DNA from: Myxococcales bacterium
GTDB lineage: Bacteria > Myxococcota_A > Polyangia > Polyangiales > Ga0077539
Direction of reading: 5' to 3'
Length of the DNA stretch: 64,000 bases
Assembly: GCA_013298625.1 (NCBI GenBank)
Contig: JAAFIF010000009.1
Coordinates: 1-64,000 of the forward strand
Shown here: in pieces, positions 1 to 8,564 of the stretch
Layout: the number at the start of each line of letters is the position of its first letter
Position numbering within the stretch: the first letter of the stretch is position 1
Position numbers and translations under genes: made by a program
The notes under the pieces: model-generated
Databases searched by the model: none
What the model was told of the DNA's origin: nothing
Seen by the model: only the letters and a program-made list of their open reading frames with translations

Positions 1-531
1 CGCAGACCCGAGGCGGTGGTCGTGGCGGACGCGACGAGCAGCGCCGCGACGGAGCCAGGCGCGCAGGGCGTTGGCGGGTCGCTGCAGGCCAGCGCGCCGA
101 GCGTCGCGGGCGAAATCGGGACGCCCGTCGCGTCGGCGAGCGGCGCGACGAGCGCGCGTGTGAGGGTCGAGTGGATGCCCGACGGCGAGGGCGGTGAACT
201 GTTGTGCGGCGCCGCGGCGCCTGCGCGCGCGGTGCGTTGCCCGCAGTGCCCGAGAGAGCCCGAAAACGCGGGGATCGTGCGGGCGTTCGTGGCGGTCGAG
301 CGAGAGGTGATCCGCTGCAGTCCTCCGTCGCGAGCGGACGGAAAGCTCCCCGTTCGCGTGCAGTTCGCGAGCGACGGCCGGGCGACGGCGATGCGGTTTC
401 CGGGCGTGCGCTTGGACGAGGGGGCGGCGCTGTGCCTGGGCAGAGCGCTGTGCACCGCGCGCGTGCCCAATTTTCAGAACCCCGTGGCGACGGTGCCGTA
501 CGAGATTCACGTGCTCGTTCCAGAGAGTTGA
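1..531 (+). CDS. C-terminal part of an envelope protein (5' end outside window)
   Basis: The reading frame is open from base 1, so only the C-terminal part is present; the first in-frame GTG is at 16 but is probably internal. The visible 170 or so residues start with an Ala/Ser/Gly-rich linker and end in a compact domain of about 120 residues with four Cys near CPQC and LCLGRALC. The pattern of a CSPP motif, a predicted beta strand, then FPGV and a Cys pair resembles C-terminal domains found on TPR and TonB/AgmX-like envelope proteins of Myxococcota. This is a resemblance only. No enzymatic motif is visible. Confidence 0.55.
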   Translation, partial: RRPEAVVVADATSSAATEPGAQGVGGSLQASAPSVAGEIGTPVASASGATSARVRVEWMPDGEGGELLCGAAAPARAVRCPQCPREPENAGIVRAFVAVEREVIRCSPPSRADGKLPVRVQFASDGRATAMRFPGVRLDEGAALCLGRALCTARVPNFQNPVATVPYEIHVLVPES

Positions 532-601
532 GCGTTGTTGTAGCGTCGCGCGGCTGAGCGCGTCGCCCGTCGAAGGGCGCGTCGGCGCTGATGGAGACGG
601 G

Positions 602-955
602 ATGGAGACCTCGATGAACTCCCTGAAATTCTGCAAGCAAACGTGTGTGATCCTCGTCGCCCTGGCGCTCGCCGCCTGCGGCGGTAGCCAGTCCCAGTCG
701 AGCGGTCCGTACTCGGACGACCTGCTCAATCGCCTGTCCAACAGCCCGCCGCTCAGCGGACCGATCCCTGGCGTGAACCCCGCGCCGCCGCCCTCGGCTG
801 AGCCTTCTGCGCCGATCCCGCCGTCGGAGCCCGACGTGGTCGAGGTCGACGCGGTCGCGCCCGCGATGGACGCCGCCCCCGAGGCGAGCGCGCCGGACGC
901 CGGCCGTCGTCGCACGCCCGCGAGGCCTGCGGCGAGGCGCGACGGCGGACGCTGA
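602..955 (+). CDS. small Pro/Ala-rich lipoprotein
   Basis: A 117-residue protein with a lipoprotein signal: a short basic N-terminus, a hydrophobic stretch (VILVALALAAC) and a lipobox Cys near residue 26, so it should be lipidated and anchored in the envelope. The rest is Pro/Ser/Ala/Asp-rich and ends in an Arg-rich tail, with no recognisable domain. Its TGA overlaps the ATG of the next gene by one base, implying translational coupling. Function unknown. Confidence 0.6.
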   Translation: METSMNSLKFCKQTCVILVALALAACGGSQSQSSGPYSDDLLNRLSNSPPLSGPIPGVNPAPPPSAEPSAPIPPSEPDVVEVDAVAPAMDAAPEASAPDAGRRRTPARPAARRDGGR

Positions 956-1383
956 TGCAGGACGTTCCCGTCGAAGTGCGCGAGCGCATCGAGCGCGCCA
1001 AGGGCACGCCGGTCGACCTCTGGATCGAGCCTGAGTGGCCCGGCGGGATGCGCGTCGTCGTCGTATTTCGCACAGAGAACGAGCCCCCTCTCGGCGTCAC
1101 CATCGACAGGCTCTTCGAAGCGCAGTGGCCCTTCGCGGGCACCCCGCGGCTGCGCGTCGCGTGGAGGATGCAGGCGATCGCGCGCGACGTGCGGATCTCG
1201 ACCGTGCAGAGCTTTCAGCTCCCAGGCAGCGACCCTGCGGTGCGCATCGAGGTCGAGCTCGAGGGCGCCGCGCCGCTCGCGTTCGAAGGAGCGGTGATGC
1301 ACATCGGGCCCGTTCCGCTGCCGAAGCCGGGGACCCGCGGCGAGCCCGAGCACGCCGTGCACGCGCAGACGTTCGACGCCTGA
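955..1383 (+). CDS. hypothetical protein, 142 aa
   Basis: The start codon overlaps the stop of the upstream lipoprotein gene (TGATG), which supports this ATG and an operon. The product has no signal peptide or membrane segment. It begins with a charged helix (VPVEVRERIERAKG) followed by what look like beta strands, and its codon use matches the neighbours. I do not recognise the family. A 9-bp inverted repeat follows about 35 bp after the stop. Confidence 0.55.
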   Translation: MQDVPVEVRERIERAKGTPVDLWIEPEWPGGMRVVVVFRTENEPPLGVTIDRLFEAQWPFAGTPRLRVAWRMQAIARDVRISTVQSFQLPGSDPAVRIEVELEGAAPLAFEGAVMHIGPVPLPKPGTRGEPEHAVHAQTFDA

Positions 1384-1417
1384 GCGTTCACGGGTTCGAA
1401 GGGGGACTGGCTGCGAG

Positions 1418-1465
1418 AACGCTGCTGTGTTAGACACCGCGCCCCCTTTCGAGGGGAGCAGCGTT
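1418..1465 (+). terminator. long inverted repeat upstream of rpmE (terminator or leader stem)
   Basis: AACGCTGCT at 1418-1426 is the exact reverse complement of AGCAGCGTT at 1457-1465. A CCCC/GGGG hairpin around TTTCGA nests inside it. No T-run follows, so this may be an outer stem of the rpmE leader rather than a terminator. Confidence 0.4.
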
Positions 1466-1480
1466 GGGACGTACAAGCAT

Positions 1481-1547
1481 CGGTTCACGCGGATGACGAA
1501 CCGAAGGCCCCCGCCGTCCCGCAATCGATTGCAAAGAGGTTCGTCAT
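1481..1547 (+). promoter_or_regulatory. candidate two-state rpmE (L31) leader masking SD and start codon
   Basis: ATGACGAACC at 1493-1502 is perfectly complementary to GGTTCGTCAT at 1538-1547, which covers the end of the AGAGG ribosome-binding site and the first two bases of the rpmE ATG. CGGTTC at 1481-1486 can instead pair with GAACCG at 1498-1503, which excludes the first helix. A 12-bp palindrome (1521-1532) lies in the loop. The geometry suits translational control, possibly autoregulation by L31; that is inference. Confidence 0.5.
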
Positions 1548-1785
1548 GAAGGCCCAAATCCACCCGGAGTTTCCGTACAGCACCATCTCTTGCGCCTGCG
1601 GCAACGCCGTCATCACGCGCACGACGCGCGGTGATTTCAGCGTCGACGTGTGCGCCAACTGCCACCCGTTCTACACGGGCAAGCAGAAGCTGATGGACAC
1701 CGCGGGCCGCGTCGACAAGTTCAAGAAGCGCTTCGAGAAGATGAGCGCGGTCAACGCCGCGACCGCCGCCGCCAAGAAGAAGTGA
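1546..1785 (+). CDS. rpmE: 50S ribosomal protein L31, zinc-binding type
   Basis: L31 sits at the central protuberance and bridges the 50S and 30S subunits. The 79-residue product opens with MKAQIHPEF, as L31 proteins do, and carries the four zinc ligands of the C+ form: Cys16 and Cys18 (CAC) and Cys36 and Cys39 (CANC). It also has the conserved HPFYTGKQK segment. The tail is Ala/Lys-rich. It is preceded by an AGAGG Shine-Dalgarno site that lies in a strong inverted repeat with the start codon. It is a stand-alone gene upstream of a DUF1385 gene and prfA, an arrangement (rpmE near prfA) seen in many bacteria. Confidence 0.97.
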   Translation: MKAQIHPEFPYSTISCACGNAVITRTTRGDFSVDVCANCHPFYTGKQKLMDTAGRVDKFKKRFEKMSAVNAATAAAKKK

Positions 1786-1940
1786 AGACCACCGGGTGGG
1801 GGATGAAGGCCGAGTCCACGGATGGGGGGGATCGGCCTCGCGCGCTCCGAGCGGCTCTGCCGTTGCGCGTCGCGCTCGCGGTGAATCGCCGCCGAACGCG
1901 TGCGCAGCGCGTGCGTGCAAGGTAAGTTCACGCCCTCGAA

Positions 1941-3044
1941 ATGAGTGGTGAGCTGAAGACCAAGGTCGGCGGTCAAGCGGTGCTCGAGGGCGTGATGATG
2001 CGCTCTCCCAAGTGCTTCGCGGTCGTCGTGCGACGCAAGGACGGCGCGCTGGTTGTGCGCGAGCAGCCGTGGACCGGCGAGTGGGCGATCAAGCTGGCGA
2101 AGGTCCCCTTCGTGCGCGGGATGGCGACGCTCGTCGAGTCGATGTCCAACGGATACAAGGCGCTCAACTTCGCCGCTGAGCAGATGGAAGAGGACCTCGT
2201 CGCAGAAGAAGAGGCGAAGGCTCAGGCCGAGGCGCTCGCGAGCGGTACGACCGTGAGCGCGAGCCAGAAGAAGTCCGAAGGAGCGAGCGGCGGAGGGCTG
2301 AGCAGCGAGGTGGCCAACAAGCTGGCGATGGTGCTCGCGATCGGGCTGTTCATCGCGCTTCCGCAGCTGCTCGCGTGGGCGGCGGGCAAGCTGTTCGGCC
2401 CGGGGCTCGGGATGCAGGACTTCGCGTTTCATGCGCTGACGGGCGCGTTCAAGCTTGCGCTGGTCATCGGCTACATGCTGGCGATCCGTCGCATCCCCGA
2501 GGTGCGAAGGGTGTTTCAGTACCACGGGGCCGAGCACAAGGCGATCGCGACGTTCGAGGCAGGCCAGCCGCTCGAGGTCGAGTACGCCAAGCAGCACTCG
2601 ACGCGCCACGCGCGGTGCGGGACGACGTTCTTGATCGTCGTGGTGATCGTGAGCGTGGTCGTGTACGCGGCGGTGCTGCCGACGCTGCTCAAGGGCATCG
2701 GCGCGGTCAACGCGCAGGTGTACGCGATCGCGCTGAAGGTGTTGATGCTGCCGTTGATTGCGGGGCTCTCGTACGAGCTGCAGCGGTTGAGCGCGCGCTT
2801 CTCGTCGAGCCCGTTGGCGCGGCTGTTTCTGGGCCCGGGCTACATGGTGCAGGGCATCACGACGATCGAGCCCGACGACGATCAGCTCGAGGTCGCGCTC
2901 GCGTCCCTCAAGGTGACCCTCGCGCGCGAAGCCGCCGAACAAGCCGGAAAGAGCGCGCCCGTCACCGAGCCCGTCGTCCGCAAGTTTCGCTCGTTCGCTC
3001 AGTTCACCGAGCAGTTCGCGATCGCAGGGTTCAAGGGCGAGTAG
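1941..3044 (+). CDS. DUF1385 (YqhQ-like) membrane protein
   Basis: The 367-residue protein begins with the hallmark of this family, GGQAVLEGVMMRSP, near residues 10-23. Several membrane segments follow at about 130-160, 170-190, 225-250 and 255-275, and the conserved FQYHGAEHKAI segment sits near residue 195. The family lies between rpmE and prfA in many bacteria, as it does here, but its function is not established. A charged linker near residues 80-120 separates the N-terminal domain from the membrane part. The stop codon lies in the loop of a hairpin that is duplicated just downstream. Confidence 0.9.
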   Translation: MSGELKTKVGGQAVLEGVMMRSPKCFAVVVRRKDGALVVREQPWTGEWAIKLAKVPFVRGMATLVESMSNGYKALNFAAEQMEEDLVAEEEAKAQAEALASGTTVSASQKKSEGASGGGLSSEVANKLAMVLAIGLFIALPQLLAWAAGKLFGPGLGMQDFAFHALTGAFKLALVIGYMLAIRRIPEVRRVFQYHGAEHKAIATFEAGQPLEVEYAKQHSTRHARCGTTFLIVVVIVSVVVYAAVLPTLLKGIGAVNAQVYAIALKVLMLPLIAGLSYELQRLSARFSSSPLARLFLGPGYMVQGITTIEPDDDQLEVALASLKVTLAREAAEQAGKSAPVTEPVVRKFRSFAQFTEQFAIAGFKGE

Positions 3045-3112
3045 CCCTTGTCCCTCTCTGGGTTCAAGGGCGAGTAGCCCTTGTCACGCGCTTGGGGTCG
3101 AGGGCGAGTAGC
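3027..3112 (+). terminator. tandem duplicated hairpins spanning the DUF1385 stop codon
   Basis: A 26-bp unit occurs at 3027-3052 and again at 3060-3085, with a decayed third copy at about 3095-3112. Each intact copy holds CAAGGGC-GAGTA-GCCCTTG, a perfect 7-bp stem. The first hairpin (3032-3050) contains the TAG stop in its loop. The position between convergent genes suggests a terminator, but there is no T-tract. Confidence 0.5.
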
Positions 3113-3153
3113 TGAGCTGCGCGGGGGGACGTGGCAGGGGTGAGCGCTGGGGC

Positions 3154-3855
3154 TCAGACGATGCCGGGGCTGCGGCCGCCGACGTTCTCGGAGTGGCCGA
3201 CGGTGTGCGCGCGGACGTGGGGACGCGCGTGCCAATCGCACCACTGCTTCTCGCCGTTGCTCTCGGCGCGGGCCGTGGCGCAATCGGGGCAGAGCGGCTC
3301 GGGGCGCGGGGTCTTCTCGAGGCCCGAGTAGTCGCGGGGACGGGCGACGAGGACCGGGCAGTGGGCGCCTTCGAGGAGCTTCTGCGCGACCGATCCGAGC
3401 GCGAGCTTGCGCAGTCCGGTGCGGCCGTGGGTCCCGACGACGATGAGCTCGGCGTCGATGTCGACCGCGAGCTGGTGCAGCGCCGCGGCGGGCTCGCCGA
3501 CGCGCACGTGCAGGACGAGCCGGGCGAGCTTGGCGACCAGCGCGCCGAAGCGGGTCTCGATGTGCTTGCGGAGCTTGGCGGGGATGTCTTCGAGCTCGGT
3601 CGTGCGCTTGGCGAGGATGTCCGCGCGGATCGTCTCGATGTTGCGGGTGATGACGTAGACCGCGTGGATCTCGACGTCTTCGCGCGTGTCGGCGAGGCGA
3701 AGGGCCTCGGCCATGGCGTTGTCGCCGGTGGTGTCGAAGTCGACCCCGACGACGACGTTGTAGCCGCTCGGGGGAGGGGGCAGCGTTCGCGTGATTGCGA
3801 CGCCGAAGGTTTCGTCGATGACCGTCTCGGTGCCGGGGATCTTCGTGTCGGACAT
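3154..3855 (-). CDS. universal stress protein with C-terminal Cys/His zinc-type tail
   Basis: The first 170 residues form a UspA domain. VVVGVDF starts it near residue 34, and the ATP-binding signature GTHGRTGLRKLALGS is at residues 141-155, followed by CPVLV. After the domain, residues 185-233 add a tail with Cys189, Cys192, Cys206 and His209 (CPDC...CDWH), spaced like a zinc site; this is not part of the ordinary family. The chosen ATG at 3855 gives a normal N-terminus, whereas the frame stays open far upstream only as antisense to prfA. It is transcribed divergently from prfA and convergently to the DUF1385 gene. Confidence 0.9.
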   Translation of the reverse strand: MSDTKIPGTETVIDETFGVAITRTLPPPPSGYNVVVGVDFDTTGDNAMAEALRLADTREDVEIHAVYVITRNIETIRADILAKRTTELEDIPAKLRKHIETRFGALVAKLARLVLHVRVGEPAAALHQLAVDIDAELIVVGTHGRTGLRKLALGSVAQKLLEGAHCPVLVARPRDYSGLEKTPRPEPLCPDCATARAESNGEKQWCDWHARPHVRAHTVGHSENVGGRSPGIV

Positions 3856-4017
3856 GATGGCAGCGGGCGCACTCAAGGCTCGTGCCGACGAAAATTGCGC
3901 GTCACTTCCTGCGCGCTGCGCGAGGGAGGTGCAGTTGCTGCCTGCGAGATGCAGTTTGTGCAGTTGCTGTCCGAGCGCGCGGCGCAGTGGAGCGATTGGC
4001 TGTATAAGCCCCGGCCG

Positions 4018-5124
4018 ATGGTGTTGCCGATCGACAAGCTCGAGACCCTTGTAGCCCGCGCGCACGAGCTCGACCGGCTCTTGTGCGAGCCGGGCGCGAC
4101 CGAGGACATGGGTCGCTATCGCAAGCTGATGAAGGAGCGCTCGGACCTCGAGGGGCTGGTGACGGCGTTCGCGCGGTACCAGTCGGCGAGCAAGCAGCTG
4201 GCGGAGGACAAAGCAGCGCTGGCCGACCCCGAGCTGCGCGAGATGGCGCAAGAAGAGATTCCGACGCTCGAGGCCGAGCTCGACGAGCTCGAGCGGTCGA
4301 TGACGTTGTTGCTGTTGCCGCCGGAGCCGCTCGACGAGAAGAACACGATCTTGGAGATCCGCGGCGGCGAGGGCGGCGACGAAGCGACGCTGTTCGCGCA
4401 GGATCTTTTTCGTATGTACTCGCGCTTCGCCGAGGGGCGTCGGTGGAAGGTCGAAGTGCTCTCGCTGTCCGAGAGTTCGGTGGGCGGAATCAAAGAGGTC
4501 GTGGCGCTCGTGACGGGCGAGCACGTTTACAGCACGATGCGCTTCGAGGGGGGAGTGCATCGGGTGCAGCGCGTTCCGGCGACAGAGACGCAGGGGCGCG
4601 TGCATACGAGCACGGCGACGGTCGCGGTGCTGCCCGAGGCCGAAGACGTGGATGTCGTCGTCGAGGCGAAGGATATCGTCGAGAGCGTCGCGGCCTCTGG
4701 CGGCCCGGGCGGGCAGGGGGTCAACACGACGAACTCCGCCGTGCAGCTGCAGCACAAGCCGACGGGCATCATCGTGAAGTGTCAGGACGAGCGCTCGCAG
4801 CACAAGAACCGCGCGAAGGCGATGAAGGTGCTGAAGAGCAAGCTGTTCGAGCTCGAGCGCTCCAAGCAGCAGTCGGCGATCGCGTCCGAGCGCCGCTCGA
4901 TGGTGGGCGCCGGCGAGCGGTCCGAGAAGATTCGCACGTACAACTTTCCGCAGAACCGTGTGACCGATCACCGCATCGGTTTGACGCTGTATAAGCTCGA
5001 TCGGGTGATCGACGGGGCGATCGACGAGTTGATCGTCCCGCTGCGGACGCACTATCAGGCCGAGCGGCTCAAGAGCGAGCTCGGGATCGAGATGGACCTC
5101 GGCGTGCGTCGCAGCGACGATTGA
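4018..5124 (+). CDS. prfA: peptide chain release factor 1
   Basis: RF1 reads UAA and UAG in the ribosomal A site and triggers hydrolysis of peptidyl-tRNA. The 368-residue protein has the usual length. The stop-codon-reading PAT tripeptide is at residues 187-189, in RVPATETQGRVHTS, which marks it as RF1 rather than RF2 (SPF). The catalytic GGQ is at residues 231-233. The N-terminal coiled-coil domain (about residues 1-100) matches the family. The ATG at 4018 is chosen because the longer open frame upstream lacks family similarity. No methyltransferase prmC follows directly. Confidence 0.96.
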   Translation: MVLPIDKLETLVARAHELDRLLCEPGATEDMGRYRKLMKERSDLEGLVTAFARYQSASKQLAEDKAALADPELREMAQEEIPTLEAELDELERSMTLLLLPPEPLDEKNTILEIRGGEGGDEATLFAQDLFRMYSRFAEGRRWKVEVLSLSESSVGGIKEVVALVTGEHVYSTMRFEGGVHRVQRVPATETQGRVHTSTATVAVLPEAEDVDVVVEAKDIVESVAASGGPGGQGVNTTNSAVQLQHKPTGIIVKCQDERSQHKNRAKAMKVLKSKLFELERSKQQSAIASERRSMVGAGERSEKIRTYNFPQNRVTDHRIGLTLYKLDRVIDGAIDELIVPLRTHYQAERLKSELGIEMDLGVRRSDD

Positions 5125-5278
5125 GCGGTCTCGGGGGATTTGATGTTATCTCGTGTAATGCCGGGGCGCTGGCGCTTTCGCCGTTGTCGATTCGGCGACG
5201 TTGGCTTTACAGTTCGGCGCGCGATCGGGCGAAGGTCTCGCGGCGGTCGTCTGTCCGCGCAATCACAGGAGAGCTGTC

Positions 5279-5821
5279 GTGACCACGAATGCTGAACTTC
5301 GCAGGGCCATCAAAGACATGGCCGAAAGTCTCGCCGAGGGAGTGGTGAAGCTCATCTCGTCGATGTCGCTGAAAGAGCTCGCGGCGCTCACCGGCACGAG
5401 CCCGAGCGCGGCGCGCTCGATCGTCGAGGCTCGATCGTCGAAAGCGCGGCCCAAGTCCGGCGCGAAGGCCTCCGCGAGGCAGTCGAGCAAGTCCGAGCGA
5501 AAGCCGAGCCGCGCTGCGAAACCAGTGACCAAAGAGCGCAAGCTCAACCGACGAAAGGGCGCTGAAATCGAGAAGCTCCGCAAGGGCGTCCTCGAGGCCC
5601 TCAAGGGCACGGACGACTGGCTCTCGGCCAAGGAGATCGGCGCGAAGATCGGCCGAGGAGTGAGCAGCGAAGACCTGTCGTTTCCAATCAACTACTTGCG
5701 CGATCGAGGCCTGGTCTCGAAGCAGGGCGATCGCTCGAAGGCGCAGTACAAGATCACCGACGCGGGCCGAGCGCACGACGGCAATTTCACGATCAAGCCG
5801 GCCGACTCTGCTGCCGGCTGA
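5279..5821 (+). CDS. winged-helix DNA-binding protein with Lys/Arg-rich linker
   Basis: A GTG start at 5279 is preceded by AGGAGA with 6-nt spacing, better than the upstream ATG at 5201. The 180-residue product has an N-terminal helical part (about 1-55), a Lys/Arg/Ser-rich linker (about 55-110) typical of proteins that coat DNA, and a C-terminal winged-helix-like domain (about 110-165) with LSAKEIGAKIG, the LSFPINYLRDRGLV recognition helix and a QYKITDAG wing. It is probably a chromatin-associated or regulatory DNA-binding protein. No target can be named from sequence. Confidence 0.7.
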   Translation: MTTNAELRRAIKDMAESLAEGVVKLISSMSLKELAALTGTSPSAARSIVEARSSKARPKSGAKASARQSSKSERKPSRAAKPVTKERKLNRRKGAEIEKLRKGVLEALKGTDDWLSAKEIGAKIGRGVSSEDLSFPINYLRDRGLVSKQGDRSKAQYKITDAGRAHDGNFTIKPADSAAG

Positions 5822-5982
5822 GCCGCGTCGGGTTTGTGCTCTCCCCACGATTTGGGCGCAGAGGCGGCCGCGCGCGGCGCCTCGGGGCGCGACGATCGGC
5901 GGGCGGCCTCGAGTGGACAGAACAGCGAGGGCGTTGTCGCGAAGTTGCCCGCTCTGTTCGTGGTGTGCGACCGACGATCGTC

Positions 5983-7101
5983 ATGCGCGCGATTCACGGA
6001 GTGCTCGGGTCGATTCTGCTCTCGGTCGCCGCCGTCGCGACCGGCGCAGAGGCGCAGTCGCGTCGATCGCAGGCCGCCCAGCCCCGCGCGTCGGAAGGCG
6101 AGCGTCGCGTCGTCGCGAGCGCCGCTTCACCGCAGCCCGGGCCGAGCGCGGGTCGGGCTTCGCGTCGCGCCGAACGCGCGCAGCCGAGCGCTCCGCCGTG
6201 CCTCGGACCGACGGTCGAGCTGCGCCGCGCCAACGGGGGATTCTCGTGGTCGGGGGCGTTGGTGGATTGTCGGGGACGGGTGCGGCCCGAGGCGCTCGCG
6301 GCCATCGCGGCCATCGCGTCACCGCAGTCCGGCGCGCATTCGTTTGGGCCCGATTTGTCTGCGCTGACTGCGGAGATTCGTCGCGTCGCGCCGGTGGCGG
6401 GCTGGGCGTTGGCCGAGCCGCCCGTCGAGCGTGAAGCGCGGCGCGCGGGGCAAGTGAGGCGCGGCGCGCGTGTGGCCGCGGTGGCCGAGAGTTGCCCCCG
6501 CGGTCAAGAGCCGGTGAGCGCGAGCGAAGCGCGCTCGGACGCGGCGACGCGGTCGCGGGTGGCCGCGGGCGCGCGGCAGCTTCGCGGCGAGGCGCGGCGT
6601 CCGGCGCTGCGATGTCGAGCGATCGAAGTGCAGCGCGACCCGCACACGCGCGACGTGGTGCTCGAAGTCGACCGCAGGGTGCGCGTGGTGCATCCGCGGC
6701 TGGTCGAGATGCTCGCGCAGGTGTCTGCGCGGTGGCCGGGGCGCGCGATCGAAGTGGTGAGCGGATACAGGCCGTCGAGCGACCCGCACGCGGGCAGCCG
6801 TCACGCGCACGCGAGGGCGATGGACTTTCGCGTGGCGGGCGTCGCGCGCGAGGCGTTGCGGGACTTTTGCAGGACGCTTCCGCTGGCGGGGGTCGGGTAC
6901 TATCCGCACAGCGTGTTTGTGCACTTGGACGTGCGCGATCGAGGCGAGGGCAGCGCGCGGTGGACGGACTACAGCGATCCGGGCGAGCGTCCGCGGTACG
7001 GGCACTGGCCGCCGTCGACCGATGACGTCGTGCGCGAGGTGCAGCACATCACGCGACGGGTGGACGCGCTGCTCGAAGCCGCGGCGCGCGGCGAGCAGTG
7101 A
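5983..7101 (+). CDS. secreted DUF882 / peptidase M15-like protein
   Basis: The ATG at 5983 gives a signal peptide ending near GAEAQS (residues 21-26). A basic, low-complexity middle region follows. The C-terminal 150 residues hold an M15/DUF882 metallopeptidase-like fold: SGYRPSSDPHAGSRHAHARAMD provides the His and Asp zinc ligands (SRHAHARAMD), and FVHLD supplies the later His. Such domains cut or bind cell-wall peptide stems in the periplasm. The long disordered segment before the domain is unusual for a simple DUF882 protein. The substrate is unknown. Confidence 0.8.
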   Translation: MRAIHGVLGSILLSVAAVATGAEAQSRRSQAAQPRASEGERRVVASAASPQPGPSAGRASRRAERAQPSAPPCLGPTVELRRANGGFSWSGALVDCRGRVRPEALAAIAAIASPQSGAHSFGPDLSALTAEIRRVAPVAGWALAEPPVEREARRAGQVRRGARVAAVAESCPRGQEPVSASEARSDAATRSRVAAGARQLRGEARRPALRCRAIEVQRDPHTRDVVLEVDRRVRVVHPRLVEMLAQVSARWPGRAIEVVSGYRPSSDPHAGSRHAHARAMDFRVAGVAREALRDFCRTLPLAGVGYYPHSVFVHLDVRDRGEGSARWTDYSDPGERPRYGHWPPSTDDVVREVQHITRRVDALLEAAARGEQ

Positions 7102-7132
7102 GCGGTCGAAAGTCGAGATGTTCGCTTGCGGG

Positions 7133-7372
7133 GTGAGGGGCTTCGGTGCAGAGTGACTTCGCATTCTGTCCTCTGCTGAGGTGCGAAAGCGCCCTCACTA
7201 CAACGCTGAGCCCCGTGCGTATTGAATCGGGAGACAAAGATCCTAACGGTGTGCAGACCCTGAGTTTTCACAGGGGAGCCTGAAGTCTGGATCGCGTCGC
7301 CCACCTAGTGAAAGCTAGGGGTTCATCGCGACGAGGGAGGCACCGGCCACGGTGGTACGGCAGTCTGCGAGG
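7133..7372 (+). ncRNA. unassigned structured region upstream of moxR (candidate RNA)
   Basis: A gene-free stretch of 457 bp precedes moxR. It can form GTGAG/CTCAC (7133-7137 with 7194-7198) enclosing GCAGAG/CTCTGC (7148-7153 with 7171-7176) and GGTGC-GAAA-GCGCC (7180-7193). A second domain is closed by GCAGAC/GTCTGC (7253-7258 with 7363-7368) and holds CCCTG/CAGGG (7258-7262 with 7271-7275, sharing one end base), CGTCGC/GCGACG (7295-7300 with 7328-7333) and CCTAG/CTAGG (7304-7308 with 7315-7319). The CACCTAG...CTAGGGGTTCA segment recalls part of 6S RNA, but the overall fold does not fit cleanly. It could be a stand-alone RNA or an operon leader. Confidence 0.35.
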
Positions 7373-7558
7373 GGTTCGACGGGCGTGATGCTCGGCGGGC
7401 TCTCTTTTCTCCGCGGCGGGGGATGCGCTCGGGCGATCGCGGCGAGCGAGCTGTGGAATACCGCGGCGAACGTGCGGGTTTGGGAGGGTTGGTGTTGAAG
7501 ACGCCAGGATCTCTGCGGTAGAGCGCCGCGGGGAGAGAAGGAGCGAGCTGGTCCGTTC

Positions 7559-8542
<984 letters not shown>

Positions 8543-8564
8543 GAGCCCGCGAGCGAGGTCGGCA

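Noticed and set aside
1384..1440. tRNA suggested by GGGTTCGAA
   Set aside because: No acceptor stem, anticodon arm or CCA-compatible end can be folded around it.
3929..3969. GTGCAGTTGCTG direct repeat, 29 bp apart, upstream of prfA
   Set aside because: Two 12-bp copies only, in a GC-rich region with similar codon-like text; too weak to call an operator.
3193..4017. Longer N-terminus for prfA
   Set aside because: The frame stays open upstream as antisense to the universal stress protein gene; RF1 proteins start at the ATG at 4018.
7375..7383. TTCGACGGG, the conserved tmRNA 5' motif
   Set aside because: The required upstream GGGG...GG acceptor geometry, a tag reading frame and a 3' T-arm ending in CCA are not found, so tmRNA is not supported.
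7195..7385. 6S RNA call for the region upstream of moxR
   Set aside because: A short segment resembles the 3' part of 6S, but the long rod-like closing stem cannot be drawn over 180 nt. It is kept only as an unassigned structured region.
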